A DNA stretch of 64,000 nt from CBDFKQ01 sp965248855 (GTDB lineage Bacteria; Bacteroidota; Bacteroidia; Cytophagales; 172606-1), in contig CBDFKQ010000026.1 of NCBI GenBank assembly GCA_965248855.1, positions 62,001 to 126,000 on the forward strand. Direction: 5' to 3'. Below, piece after piece: positions 19,101-26,455 of the stretch. A program made the translations under genes and the position numbers. How positions within the stretch are numbered: the stretch's first letter is position 1; every line of letters starts with the position of its first letter. The notes beneath the pieces are model-generated. The model had not been told where the DNA came from. It worked only from the letters and a program-made list of their open reading frames with translations, and did no database searches.

Positions 19101-20676
19101 CACATCAGATGGCTCATTTAAATCCACAAGTTCAATTACAGTAAGCTCCGGTTCATCGGGTGGCGGAACGGCTGTTAATTTAGCCTCAAATAAAACCGCT
19201 TCTGCTAATTCAGAGCAAACAGGTAATGAAGCTTCTAAGGGAAATGATGGAAATAATTCTACTCGTTGGGCTGCCAATGATGGAAGCTTCCCTAAAACTT
19301 GGTCAGTGGATTTGGGTAGTAATTATACCTTAAGTAAAATTGAAATTGATTGGGAAGTTACAGCTTCCACTTATTATTATAAGGTGGAAACCTCAATTGA
19401 CAACAATATCTGGACAATTGCACTTGACAAATCTTCAAATACAGTACAAGGACATACTTCTGAAGCAATTAATGTATCATCTGCCAAGTATGTAAGAGTA
19501 ACTACAGTAGGGTATACAGGTGGATATGCATGGGCGAGTTTTTATGAGTGCAGAGTATTTGGAACTTCAGGAAGTGCAACCTCAACAACAATAGCTGTTA
19601 CAGGCGTTGCTGTCAGCCCCGGTTCAACAAGTATTGCTTTGAATAATACACAACAGCTTACTGCCACAGTTTCTCCGTCTAATGCGAGCAACTCATCTGT
19701 AAGTTGGACTTCAAGCAATACTTCAGTGGCTACGGTAAGTTCAAGCGGCTTGGTTACGGGTGTTGCAGCCGGTTCTGCTACTATTACTGCTATTACATCA
19801 GATGGCTCATTTAAATCTACGAGCTCAATTACAGTAACCGCAGCCAGTAGTACTCCGTTAAGTATTAGTATCACCTCCCCTGCTAATAACCAAACAATAA
19901 CTCCCGGAAGCGACCTAAATATTCAGGTAAATGTTACGGGTAATGTTGCAAAAGTATATTACTGGTATGATAATTGGGTTTGGTTGAGTTCAGTTACTTC
20001 AAGCCCATGGTCTACTAAATGGAATAATGTGCCAGCAGGTACGCATACCATAATGGCAATGGTTGAAGATGTTAACGGTAAAACTGTCTATGCCAACAAT
20101 ATTACATTTGTTGCAACAAATAGTTCAGCATTAGGCATTACTATTACTTCTCCGACTAATAACCAAACAATAGCTGCAGGAAGCGACCTTAATATTCAGG
20201 TAAATGTTACAGGAAATGTTGCAAAAGTATATTACTGGTATGACAACTGGATATGGTTAAATTCAACTACTTCAAGCCCATGGTCTACTAAATGGAGCAA
20301 TGTGCCTGCAGGTAGCCATACTATAACGGCAAGGGTTGAAGATGTAAACGGCAATACTATTGATGCTTATGAGATAAAGTTTGTGGCAACAAGCAGTGGA
20401 AGGTTAGCCGGTGTAAAAGGCAAATATGAAATAAAACAATTAAAATCCATTTTATCACCCAACCCTGCTGAGAAAGAAGTAACCGTAGTATTTAATGCTT
20501 CTGAAGTTGGGAGTTCAAACATAAGTATTATCGATATGAATGGAAATGTAGTTTACAAAACTACCGCATCAGGCACATCTGCTACTCTCAACATTTCGGC
20601 TCTCAGGCAGGGAATGTATATTGTAAGGGTGATTAACGAGAATTTTTCATCAGTTGAAAAACTTATTGTACAATAA
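16129..20676 (+). CDS. Secreted GH74-like multi-domain glycoside hydrolase, T9SS cargo
   Basis: 1515 residues. An extended N-terminus with the signal helix at about 36-56 leads into a GH74-like double propeller (about 60-770; GGGGWMTGMHINPSG...VVARTDVG and repeated STDGGATF/W Asp-box motifs). Then come PA14 (about 776-917), Big_2 (925-1006), an F5/8-type C/CBM32-like module (1016-1147; LASNKTASANSE...), a second Big_2 (1155-1240), two near-identical Ig-like modules (1244-1330, 1336-1421) and a T9SS type A sorting domain (1438-1515; SPNPAEKEVTV...LRQGMYIVRV). GH74 enzymes cut xyloglucan and related beta-glucans, so I infer an extracellular or surface endo-glucanase. Catalytic acids were not verified. 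The gene follows the HTCS. Confidence 0.85.
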   Translation: MKKINQNQYWRNAKLYFMRLTKAHEFINFIPLKNILKVGISVLVLFFTAIVSSYAQYGDISGTSTAKTLKIGGGGWMTGMHINPSGTPVVARTDVGTPVIWNEATKTWTNLVTTKTMPAGYALDNLDVGSGKNSFGGAVSVVSDPSNGNTLYMAYSDTKNNWQEGCIFKSTDQGKNWSVTGLCGFTALPNTDGPKTQGEKLCVDPNNPNVVYFGSSAQGLYRTDNGGTAWNTVSDVSKGDESIFGIGMVIIDGSSGTTTRNGVTVTKNVYATLHNKGVYQSTDGGATFHLMTGYTVGRIDDAEVVNNVLVIASNKEVWKYKNGTWTNISSGTSSVVEVALDPNNTDRIFAFSEGGGTIYRTTDGGATGFQTINRATTATDVPWLAWIDTGWLSVGAVQFDPKTSGELWFAEGTGMWRSTEITGSTLTWNNVSAGIENMVANDVVAPPGGVPITAFWDQKLFYKDNLDTYPTEKKPNKVFGSCWDLDYVEKNPLQIVALIDDHTGSHAPARSSGYSLDGGKTWNMFSALSNGTAPSGMQYGNMAVSSNNLDNIVWLPSSKGMPYYTKDRGATWYQVNEGSNSTDGGHHAYYSNKEVLQSDRVTDGTFYIYNWNYGFYKSTNGGESWVQSANNPPLGAWNAIVRTVPGKAGHLFWASGYNSKKPLYHSVDGGDTWTKSSNVDATYMIALGKTATNASYPTLFLYGIINGQEGLFRSTDEGANWDFVTAAVDGSFDTPTAMDGDKDIYGRVYIGYTGSSFKYVDANGTSTVTTVTKGNGTGITGSYFNSIDLTGTPVVRNDDNISFDWSTNGPAVGSLGTTNFSVRWTGKIEAPVDGSYTFRTYSDDGIRVWINGTKIIDAWIDQGAGNPNVSTAITLSANTKYDIKVEYYQGGGAASAKLEWNYPGHGYTGVPKDRLYPDGTVSTVSVTGVAVNPTSTSIAVNGTQQLTATVSPSNASNSSVSWSSSNTSVATVGSSGLVTGVAAGSATITATTSDGSFKSTSSITVSSGSSGGGTAVNLASNKTASANSEQTGNEASKGNDGNNSTRWAANDGSFPKTWSVDLGSNYTLSKIEIDWEVTASTYYYKVETSIDNNIWTIALDKSSNTVQGHTSEAINVSSAKYVRVTTVGYTGGYAWASFYECRVFGTSGSATSTTIAVTGVAVSPGSTSIALNNTQQLTATVSPSNASNSSVSWTSSNTSVATVSSSGLVTGVAAGSATITAITSDGSFKSTSSITVTAASSTPLSISITSPANNQTITPGSDLNIQVNVTGNVAKVYYWYDNWVWLSSVTSSPWSTKWNNVPAGTHTIMAMVEDVNGKTVYANNITFVATNSSALGITITSPTNNQTIAAGSDLNIQVNVTGNVAKVYYWYDNWIWLNSTTSSPWSTKWSNVPAGSHTITARVEDVNGNTIDAYEIKFVATSSGRLAGVKGKYEIKQLKSILSPNPAEKEVTVVFNASEVGSSNISIIDMNGNVVYKTTASGTSATLNISALRQGMYIVRVINENFSSVEKLIVQ
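18904..19144 (+). repeat. Duplicated Big_2 module, copy 1
   Basis: 241 bp closely matching 19597-19837, also 241 bp, at high nucleotide identity by eye. It is a recent internal duplication of an Ig-like domain. Confidence 0.85.
19597..19837 (+). repeat. Duplicated Big_2 module, copy 2
   Basis: Second copy of the 241-bp unit, separated from copy 1 by the F5/8-type C module. Confidence 0.85.
19862..20381 (+). repeat. Tandem duplicated Ig-like module
   Basis: Units at about 19862-20108 and 20135-20381 encode nearly the same domain (NVAKVYYWYDNW core in both) with high nucleotide identity. Confidence 0.85.
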
Positions 20677-20727
20677 ATTTTAATATTACTGGGGTTGAGT
20701 ATATTAAAATACTTTTATACTCGCTTT

Positions 20728-20770
20728 AAAACGCAAAAGACCGATTTATACAAATCGGTCTTTTGCGTTT
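20728..20770 (+). terminator. Terminator of the GH74-like gene
   Basis: A long perfect hairpin, AAACGCAAAAGACCGATTT and its complement, with a 4-5 nt loop, 50 bp after the stop. Confidence 0.85.
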
Positions 20771-20953
20771 ATTGCCATCCTCTGATCTCGACTTTTTAGG
20801 AAGCTTATATACTTTAAGAAATAGTCTTAAGCAAAAATTGATTTTTTTTACTGACCTGTTTAAAGTAAATTATTTTTCAATAGTGTGGTTATATTTAATC
20901 TAACTTTTCTCTTCGCGATTATTCATTTTTAATTTTAATAAATTATTCGATTT

Positions 20954-21006
20954 AAATTATGAGTATACCGATATTGATAAACCGATAATTATAATTTATT
21001 TTTTAT
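20954..21006 (+). repeat. Dispersed intergenic repeat, copy 2 (degenerate)
   Basis: Contains CGATATTGATAAACCGATAATT flanked by AAATTATGAGTATAC and a T-run. It is an imperfect version of the 4945 palindrome, between the GH74-like gene and aroE. The rest of the 451-bp gap (20677-21127) is AT-rich, with no ORF seen. Confidence 0.7.
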
Positions 21007-21127
21007 GATTTTATTTTATTTTATGGATTATGATTCCATATTTCCAATTCAACTTTTTAAATTCGGCATGGCAGAGTTAATATTGTTTTCCTTTATAAGT
21101 CTTGAATTTTAATTAATCGATACAAGC

Positions 21128-21880
21128 ATGAAATTATTTGGATTAATAGGGTATCCATTATCGCATTCGTTTTCTAAAAAATATTTTACTGAAAAGTTTA
21201 TAAATGAAAATATTGAAGACGCCCGTTATGAATTATTTGAAATAGAAAAAATCGAAAACCTAAAAAATATTCTTATTGACAACCCTCAGATAAAAGGCTT
21301 AAATGTAACCATCCCTCATAAGCAAAATGTAATTCAATATCTTGATTTATTAGACATATCGGCAAAAAAAGTAAAAGCAGTTAACGTAATTAAAATTTTG
21401 GATGATGGGAAAAAGATAGGTTTCAATTCTGATTATTATGGCTTTAAATTATCATTAGAAAATTGGCTGAAAATTTTAAAAAGAGATATTTCAACAATAA
21501 AAGCAATTGTACTGGGCACAGGGGGCGCAAGCAAGGCAGTTCAGGCTGCATTAATCGATTTAAATATTCCATTTATAATCGTTTCGAGAGTTAAAACAGA
21601 TGAAAATATTATTTATGAAGAGCTCTATGCAAAAATTTTAAATGAAAATAATTTAATAATTAATACAAGCCCCTTGGGTATGCATCCTAATATAGATGAA
21701 CACCCTTACATAAATTATAATTTATTGGATAACCGCCATTTGCTGTATGATTTAGTTTATAACCCTCCGGAAACTTCATTTATGAAATTAGGCAAAGAAA
21801 AAGGTGCAGAGGTTAAAAACGGATTGGAAATGCTACATGCCCAGGCAGAAAAAGCTTGGGAAATATGGAATACAAATTAA
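21128..21880 (+). CDS. aroE: Shikimate dehydrogenase
   Basis: 250 residues. Shikimate pathway enzyme reducing 3-dehydroshikimate with NADPH. The substrate domain has GLIGYPLSHSFS and NVTIPHK with the catalytic Lys. The nucleotide domain has VLGTGGASKAVQAAL, and INTSPLGMHP follows. The expected NTD is NSD here (FNSDYYGF), a conservative change. It is a single gene, with a hairpin overlapping the stop codon. Confidence 0.93.
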   Translation: MKLFGLIGYPLSHSFSKKYFTEKFINENIEDARYELFEIEKIENLKNILIDNPQIKGLNVTIPHKQNVIQYLDLLDISAKKVKAVNVIKILDDGKKIGFNSDYYGFKLSLENWLKILKRDISTIKAIVLGTGGASKAVQAALIDLNIPFIIVSRVKTDENIIYEELYAKILNENNLIINTSPLGMHPNIDEHPYINYNLLDNRHLLYDLVYNPPETSFMKLGKEKGAEVKNGLEMLHAQAEKAWEIWNTN

Positions 21881-21920
21881 ATGTGACAAAATATATTTTA
21901 ATATTTTTTGTCACATTTTT
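21879..21920 (+). terminator. Terminator overlapping the aroE stop
   Basis: AAATGTGACAAAA pairs with TTTTGTCACATTT across an AT loop and is followed by T residues. Confidence 0.8.
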
Positions 21921-22083
21921 GAAATTTCCCGTCTTATCTAAATAATAAACTTTTACATTTTTTGAGTTTAAAAGTATAAAATATTGATGGATAGTGAATT
22001 AAACCGGAAAAAGTTTTAAATTATAAAATTTTCCGGGTTAATTATACTTTCAATTTTATCTCCAATAAAATATATTTTACCGG

Positions 22084-22115
22084 TGATGCAACCCTTTTGC
22101 TCCGAGATGGGTCAT
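22084..22115 (+). promoter_or_regulatory. Candidate ECF-sigma promoter box, copy 1
   Basis: This 32-bp box is nearly identical to 24331-24362. GCAACC and GTC are separated by 17 bp, the layout of ECF promoters (AAC-type -35, GTC-type -10). It lies about 40 bp before the ECF sigma gene, consistent with autoregulation. The function is inferred. Confidence 0.6.
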
Positions 22116-22156
22116 AGCAAAAATTAGGAGGGAAAAATTACAATTAATCCACCCTC

Positions 22157-22717
22157 ATGTTTAAAGAAGAGGAAATAATTAATGGTTGTAAAAAAAGCGA
22201 TTCGGTATCGCAACGTAAATTATATGAGCATTTTGAAAAAAAGATGTTCGTAGTATGTATGCGTTATACCAAAAACAGAATGGAGGCTGAAGACATTCTT
22301 CAGGAAGCTTTTGTAAAAGTTTTTCTTAACATTGAAAATTTTAGAAATGATTGCCCTTTAGATCAATGGATTAAAAAAATAATTATAAATACAGCCTTAA
22401 AAGTTATAAGAAAACAGGTTTTGGTTTTACCTGCTTCCGATTCCATAATTTTAGAAAATTACAGTGATGGAGAACAACCACCCCTATCTTCCTATAGTTT
22501 TTTAGAATTAATAAATATGATACAAAAGTTACCTGCAGGTTATCAGGTTATTTTTAATTTATACGCAATTGAAGGTTATAACCATAGAGAAATAAGTGTA
22601 ATGCTAGGGATAAGCGAGGGCACTAGTAAATCTCAATATGCAAGGGCAAAAGTAACTTTGCAGCAAATGATACAACAACACAGCTATGAAAATAAACTTG
22701 AGTACCCAAACAAGTAA
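22157..22717 (+). CDS. ECF-type RNA polymerase sigma factor
   Basis: 186 residues. Region 2 is at about 20-90 (YEHFEKKMFVVCMRYTKNRMEAEDILQEAFVKVF) and region 4 at about 115-175 (LPAGYQVIFNLYAIEGYNHREISVMLGISEGTSKSQYARAK, a helix-turn-helix). There is no region 1.1 or 3, so it is a group IV sigma. The next gene, 16 bp downstream, encodes its probable membrane-bound anti-sigma factor. The box at 22084-22115 looks like the promoter it would recognise, giving positive feedback. Confidence 0.92.
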   Translation: MFKEEEIINGCKKSDSVSQRKLYEHFEKKMFVVCMRYTKNRMEAEDILQEAFVKVFLNIENFRNDCPLDQWIKKIIINTALKVIRKQVLVLPASDSIILENYSDGEQPPLSSYSFLELINMIQKLPAGYQVIFNLYAIEGYNHREISVMLGISEGTSKSQYARAKVTLQQMIQQHSYENKLEYPNK

Positions 22718-22733
22718 TTTAAAGTAACAGTAA

Positions 22734-24293
22734 ATGCAGGACGATTTCGAAAAAGGTGAGTTTGAGAAAGACTGGCAGAAAGCATTTAAAAATGCAGAAA
22801 TAAAACCATGGAGAACCTCATGGGATTCTGTAAAAATGGATTTAGACGCTGCCAATGCGAAAAACAAACGCAAAACATTTTTTATGTTTTTGCGGTATGC
22901 GGCCGTTGCATGTTTTTTATTGGCAATTGGTTTATTTACAGGCTACCTGTATAATAAACGAGAGGATAAAACTTTAACTGTTTTGGTTGATAACAAGGAA
23001 GATAATAAAAAAATAAATTCAACTCTTAAAGACAGTAAGGTATTATCTAACCAAAAAATCGGAAATAATAATAATTTAAATAAAACCTCGGATAGAAGGT
23101 CAGATCCATCCAAAAAGACGGATAATTTTTACTCTAAAAAAGATGATTCTAATCAATCCGGAAAGAAAGATCAGTTTAATACTTTGAAGAAAGGACAAGC
23201 TGAGTTTCAATCTTTAAAAAAACAGTTTTTAGTTAATAAAAATCAGAATAATTATTCAAAAGAAATTTTAATACAAGAAAATAATGAAGTTGTATATTAT
23301 AATAAAATTTCGGTAACCGGAATAAATAATATTTTAGCCATTTATTCAATAAAAAGATTAACCAAAGATTTTAAGGACGAACCGGTTGTTTTACCTATAA
23401 AAGTAAATTACCTGCCTTTAACAGGGGATGAACCTGATAAAAAAGAAGAGAAAAAGGAAATTCAAAAATGGAATATAGATTTAGCATATGCTCCCGGTAA
23501 TTTTCAACCCAACATTCAAAGCAATAAAGCCTCTTCATATGCAAATTCTGTACAAAGCAATCAAGCGGGCAGAAATGTTAATTCATTAAGCGGTAATTAT
23601 TTTACACCAATATCAAAAACGGCCTTTCAAAATGCTTCAGGTGCAGTTGATAATGATTTAAGCAATTCAAAACCTGCTTTTTCATATCAGGTAAACTTTG
23701 GTGCAGGATACTCGCTTAATTCTAAATTTTCCATTAACATGGGTTTGCAATATTTATATCAAAATTCGCAGATTACTACTTCTCAATACTTTACAGATAA
23801 TTTAACAAACAGTAAAACTACATATATAACAGATGTAGTTTCTACAAGTAATAAAACAAGCCAATTAGAGACCTTAGATAAGGTTTCAATCAACGCCTCC
23901 TCTAATCGCATTAATTCAAATAGTGATATTATTGTTAACAATACTTATCGATACTTAAGTGTTCCCATTATGATCAGATATAAATTAGTAAATAAAAAAA
24001 TCGGTATAAGTGCGGGTGCCGGAATTTCGGCAGATATTTTTATTAATAATCAAATCGGTAATCACAAAGAAGGGGTGAGTGAGCAAACTTTTAACAGCAG
24101 CAATTCTATTTATAAAAGCCTCGGATATAGCGGATTATTAAATTTAAGAATGGATTATAAACTTTCAAAGAGGTATTCTTTCTTTTTGGAGCCCGGTTTC
24201 CGTACGGCTTTAAGTTCATTTACTAAAGCATCGTCTGTGAACAGTTATCCAATATCTTTAAATGTAGGTACCGGATTGCGTTTTCAATTTTAA
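22734..24293 (+). CDS. Predicted dual membrane-spanning anti-sigma factor (cytoplasmic domain + TM + outer-membrane barrel)
   Basis: 519 residues with an unusual three-compartment plan. A short cytoplasmic part (1-47) is likely to bind the sigma factor. One membrane helix follows (about 50-68, YAAVACFLLAIGLFTGYLY). A long Asn/Lys/Ser-rich, probably unstructured linker (about 72-300) could cross the periplasm. The C-terminal beta-barrel (about 305-519) has strands such as YQVNFGAGYSLNSKFSINMGL and SLNVGTGLRFQF, ending in Phe as outer-membrane proteins do. There is no cleavable signal. This matches the Dma type described in Bacteroides thetaiotaomicron, which couples outer-membrane state to an ECF sigma. 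Assignment is by architecture. Confidence 0.8.
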   Translation: MQDDFEKGEFEKDWQKAFKNAEIKPWRTSWDSVKMDLDAANAKNKRKTFFMFLRYAAVACFLLAIGLFTGYLYNKREDKTLTVLVDNKEDNKKINSTLKDSKVLSNQKIGNNNNLNKTSDRRSDPSKKTDNFYSKKDDSNQSGKKDQFNTLKKGQAEFQSLKKQFLVNKNQNNYSKEILIQENNEVVYYNKISVTGINNILAIYSIKRLTKDFKDEPVVLPIKVNYLPLTGDEPDKKEEKKEIQKWNIDLAYAPGNFQPNIQSNKASSYANSVQSNQAGRNVNSLSGNYFTPISKTAFQNASGAVDNDLSNSKPAFSYQVNFGAGYSLNSKFSINMGLQYLYQNSQITTSQYFTDNLTNSKTTYITDVVSTSNKTSQLETLDKVSINASSNRINSNSDIIVNNTYRYLSVPIMIRYKLVNKKIGISAGAGISADIFINNQIGNHKEGVSEQTFNSSNSIYKSLGYSGLLNLRMDYKLSKRYSFFLEPGFRTALSSFTKASSVNSYPISLNVGTGLRFQF

Positions 24294-24330
24294 AACGGGT
24301 TTTTATTTTTTTTTAGAAAAATTTTTAAGT

Positions 24331-24362
24331 TGATGCAACCCTTTTGGTTCGAGATGGGTCAT
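24331..24362 (+). promoter_or_regulatory. Candidate ECF-sigma promoter box, copy 2
   Basis: Second copy of the 22084 box: TGATGCAACCCTTTTG and GAGATGGGTCAT are shared, with only a few central differences. It follows the anti-sigma gene and precedes a 37-residue membrane peptide by 21 bp. That suggests a target of the same sigma factor. Confidence 0.6.
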
Positions 24363-24383
24363 GGTAAAAAAAATGTTTGATTT

Positions 24384-24497
24384 ATGTTTTCAATTAAAAT
24401 TAAAAGCCGTTCAGAACGTAAAGTTGTAAGAGAACTTGCTTTTTATGTGGTTTTATTATTTATATCTTTATTATTATTGGGTTCTGTTACATCTTGA
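24384..24497 (+). CDS. Small single-pass membrane peptide (37 aa), putative sigma target
   Basis: The translation starts MFSIKIKSRSERKVVREL and continues AFYVVLLFISLLLLGSVTS: a basic amphipathic head and one membrane helix. It sits just behind the second ECF-like box and just before a strong terminator (24575-24610), so it forms a self-contained transcription unit. No known family is recognised. Its role in the sigma/anti-sigma circuit is speculation, but the peptide fits a feedback or envelope-stress element. Confidence 0.55.
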   Translation: MFSIKIKSRSERKVVRELAFYVVLLFISLLLLGSVTS

Positions 24498-24574
24498 TTG
24501 TAAAAAAATATTTTTACTTTTTTAAATTGATTTTAAAATTTTGAGATTGTAAGTTTTAGTTAAATATAAGTTTA

Positions 24575-24610
24575 AAATAGCGGCATGCTTTGCGTGCCGC
24601 TATTTTTTTA
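24575..24610 (+). terminator. Terminator after the small membrane peptide
   Basis: Hairpin AATAGCGGCA / TGCCGCTATT with a 9-nt loop, followed by seven T. Confidence 0.9.
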
Positions 24611-24637
24611 TAATATATTAAGATCCGGGAATGATTA

Positions 24638-25096
24638 TTAATCTTTTTTGTCCCCCATTTTATCCATAATCATTTTTTGCAATTCGGGAGTATGCTCAAG
24701 CGCTTTCTTTTGGCCAATTTCAGCCCCTTTACTCATTATTTCGCCTTGTTTGGAAGCCAATTTTAACCCGATTGGAGATTTATAAAACTTGGAAATTTCT
24801 TTCAGTTCTTTTTCTGAAAATTCATCAGTATATAATTTCACCATATCATCTTTTAAACCGGCCCAACTGATATATTTATTTGCCCATTGTTTAATTATAT
24901 CCGAGTATTGAGCCATTGCAGGGTTTGATTTGGTTTGAAGCTCCATCATTTTCTCCATAGACGTTTTAAAGTTCTGCTCGGCACCCGAGGCTATTAAAAG
25001 TTCTTCGGCTGCTTTTTTATGCACCTCAGTTTGTGAATAAGTTTCACTCACAATAGCAATTAATAAAATTGCCGATAATAATATTTTCTTTTTCAT
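24638..25096 (-). CDS. DUF2059 domain exported protein
   Basis: 152 residues from the start at 25096, chosen because MKKKILLSAILLIAIVSETYS is a clean signal peptide (the ORF extends 25 codons further upstream). The mature part is helical with KLYTDEFSEKELKEISKFYKSPIGLKL, the DUF2059 signature. Function is unknown. It is a periplasmic protein and monocistronic. Confidence 0.75.
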   Translation of the reverse strand: MKKKILLSAILLIAIVSETYSQTEVHKKAAEELLIASGAEQNFKTSMEKMMELQTKSNPAMAQYSDIIKQWANKYISWAGLKDDMVKLYTDEFSEKELKEISKFYKSPIGLKLASKQGEIMSKGAEIGQKKALEHTPELQKMIMDKMGDKKD

Positions 25097-25384
25097 GTTA
25101 ATGATTTTAATTTTTATCAAACTTAAAATAAAAAAAGAGGATAAAAAAAAAGATTTCCTTTGATTTTTCATGTGAAGATAAAATTATATTCCCAATATTT
25201 TTGAAATAGAATTTTTAGCGGAAAAGAAACTGTTAAAATAAATTTATATCTCTTTCCTACTAAATTTAATAATGGTGTAAGATGTATTCTATATAAATTT
25301 TTATTTTATTTGCGTATATATCAGATTATCGGAACTCGTTTTTAATTATTTTAAAAGTATATCTCTTTAAACCAAACCTTTTTT

Positions 25385-26278
25385 ATGAAATACACAATTA
25401 ATACAACTGCAATTTTATTATTTTCTGCAGGGATGTTAGCCTTTTCGGGATGTTCTGAAACAAAAACCGATAAGCACACAACTACTGATTCTTTAACTAC
25501 GGATACAGTAACCACCACCACAACAGTAACGGATAAATTTTTAGGTGAATTGCCAAAAGTTTCTGAAATTCCGGCAATGCTTCAGTTGACGGGTGCAGAT
25601 TTTAACCCTACATTGGTTAACCCTTCCAATAAAGTTGAATCATATACTACAACTTCTGATAAGGCAGCTCTCAATTTGGGTGTTTATGGAACAGATATAG
25701 GATATTTAGCCTCTTATAATAAAACGCAAGATATTTTAAACCATGTTAAATCGGCTCAAAAACTGGCTGAAAAAGTAGGCGTTACTAAAATATTTGACAG
25801 CTCTATTCAAAAAAGATTTGAAGCTAACTTATCGAAAAAAGATTCTTTAATCGGTTTGGTAAATGAAAGTATGATTACCGCCGATAAATATTTAAAAGAA
25901 AGCGACAGAACAAATACAGCTTCTCTGGTTGCAGTTGGTGCTTTTATAGAAGGCTTATCTATCTCCACAGGTTTAATAGAAAAATATCCAAAGAATGTTT
26001 CTGTAGAAATCAGGGATGGGGTATTGAGCAGTTTAATTTTAACAATCGCAAAACAGAAAAAAACACTTGGCGATTTAATAAGTATTCTTAAAGCTGCCAA
26101 ACAAGATGCAACAGTTAAAGAATTTACTACTCATCTTGAAGAGTTACACAAAAAATTTGAAACTCTAAATATTGAAGAGCAATTAAAGAACAACAAAGGA
26201 GACCTTAAAATTACTCCTCAGATTTTAACAGACATCATACCAAAAGTAAAAGAGATCCGTAATAAAATTATTGGTTAA
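25385..26278 (+). CDS. Hypothetical lipoprotein, helical
   Basis: 297 residues. The signal ends in LAFSGC (lipobox), followed by a Thr-rich stretch (about 25-50) and a mostly alpha-helical domain (YLASYNKTQDILNHVKSAQKLAEKVG, ...ITPQILTDIIPKVKEIRNKIIG). I do not recognise the family. It is alone, flanked by the DUF2059 gene on the opposite strand and an inverted repeat downstream. Confidence 0.65.
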   Translation: MKYTINTTAILLFSAGMLAFSGCSETKTDKHTTTDSLTTDTVTTTTTVTDKFLGELPKVSEIPAMLQLTGADFNPTLVNPSNKVESYTTTSDKAALNLGVYGTDIGYLASYNKTQDILNHVKSAQKLAEKVGVTKIFDSSIQKRFEANLSKKDSLIGLVNESMITADKYLKESDRTNTASLVAVGAFIEGLSISTGLIEKYPKNVSVEIRDGVLSSLILTIAKQKKTLGDLISILKAAKQDATVKEFTTHLEELHKKFETLNIEEQLKNNKGDLKITPQILTDIIPKVKEIRNKIIG

Positions 26279-26309
26279 GTTTTTAGACAGTATAATTTAA
26301 TTAAAGATG

Positions 26310-26350
26310 TGAATGGGTTCATCTTTTCAAAAAGATGAACCCATTCATGT
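26310..26350. repeat. Long inverted repeat between convergent genes
   Basis: Arms TGAATGGGTTCATCTTTT and its perfect complement with a very small loop, between the lipoprotein gene and mutL, which converge. It probably works as a bidirectional terminator although no long T-run follows. Confidence 0.75.
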
Positions 26351-26455
26351 CAAATACAAACCGTTTTTGTTTGCGAATTAATAATAAACATTACAAAAAC
26401 AGTCTTATTAAGAAAATAAAATTTAAATTTTATTCCTATTTTTTGAAATAAATGA

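Noticed and set aside
18873..19874. Minus-strand ORFs of 134 and 110 residues within the GH74-like gene
   Set aside because: They mirror the repetitive Ser/Thr/Ala coding of the Big_2 repeats and resemble each other only because the sense repeats do.
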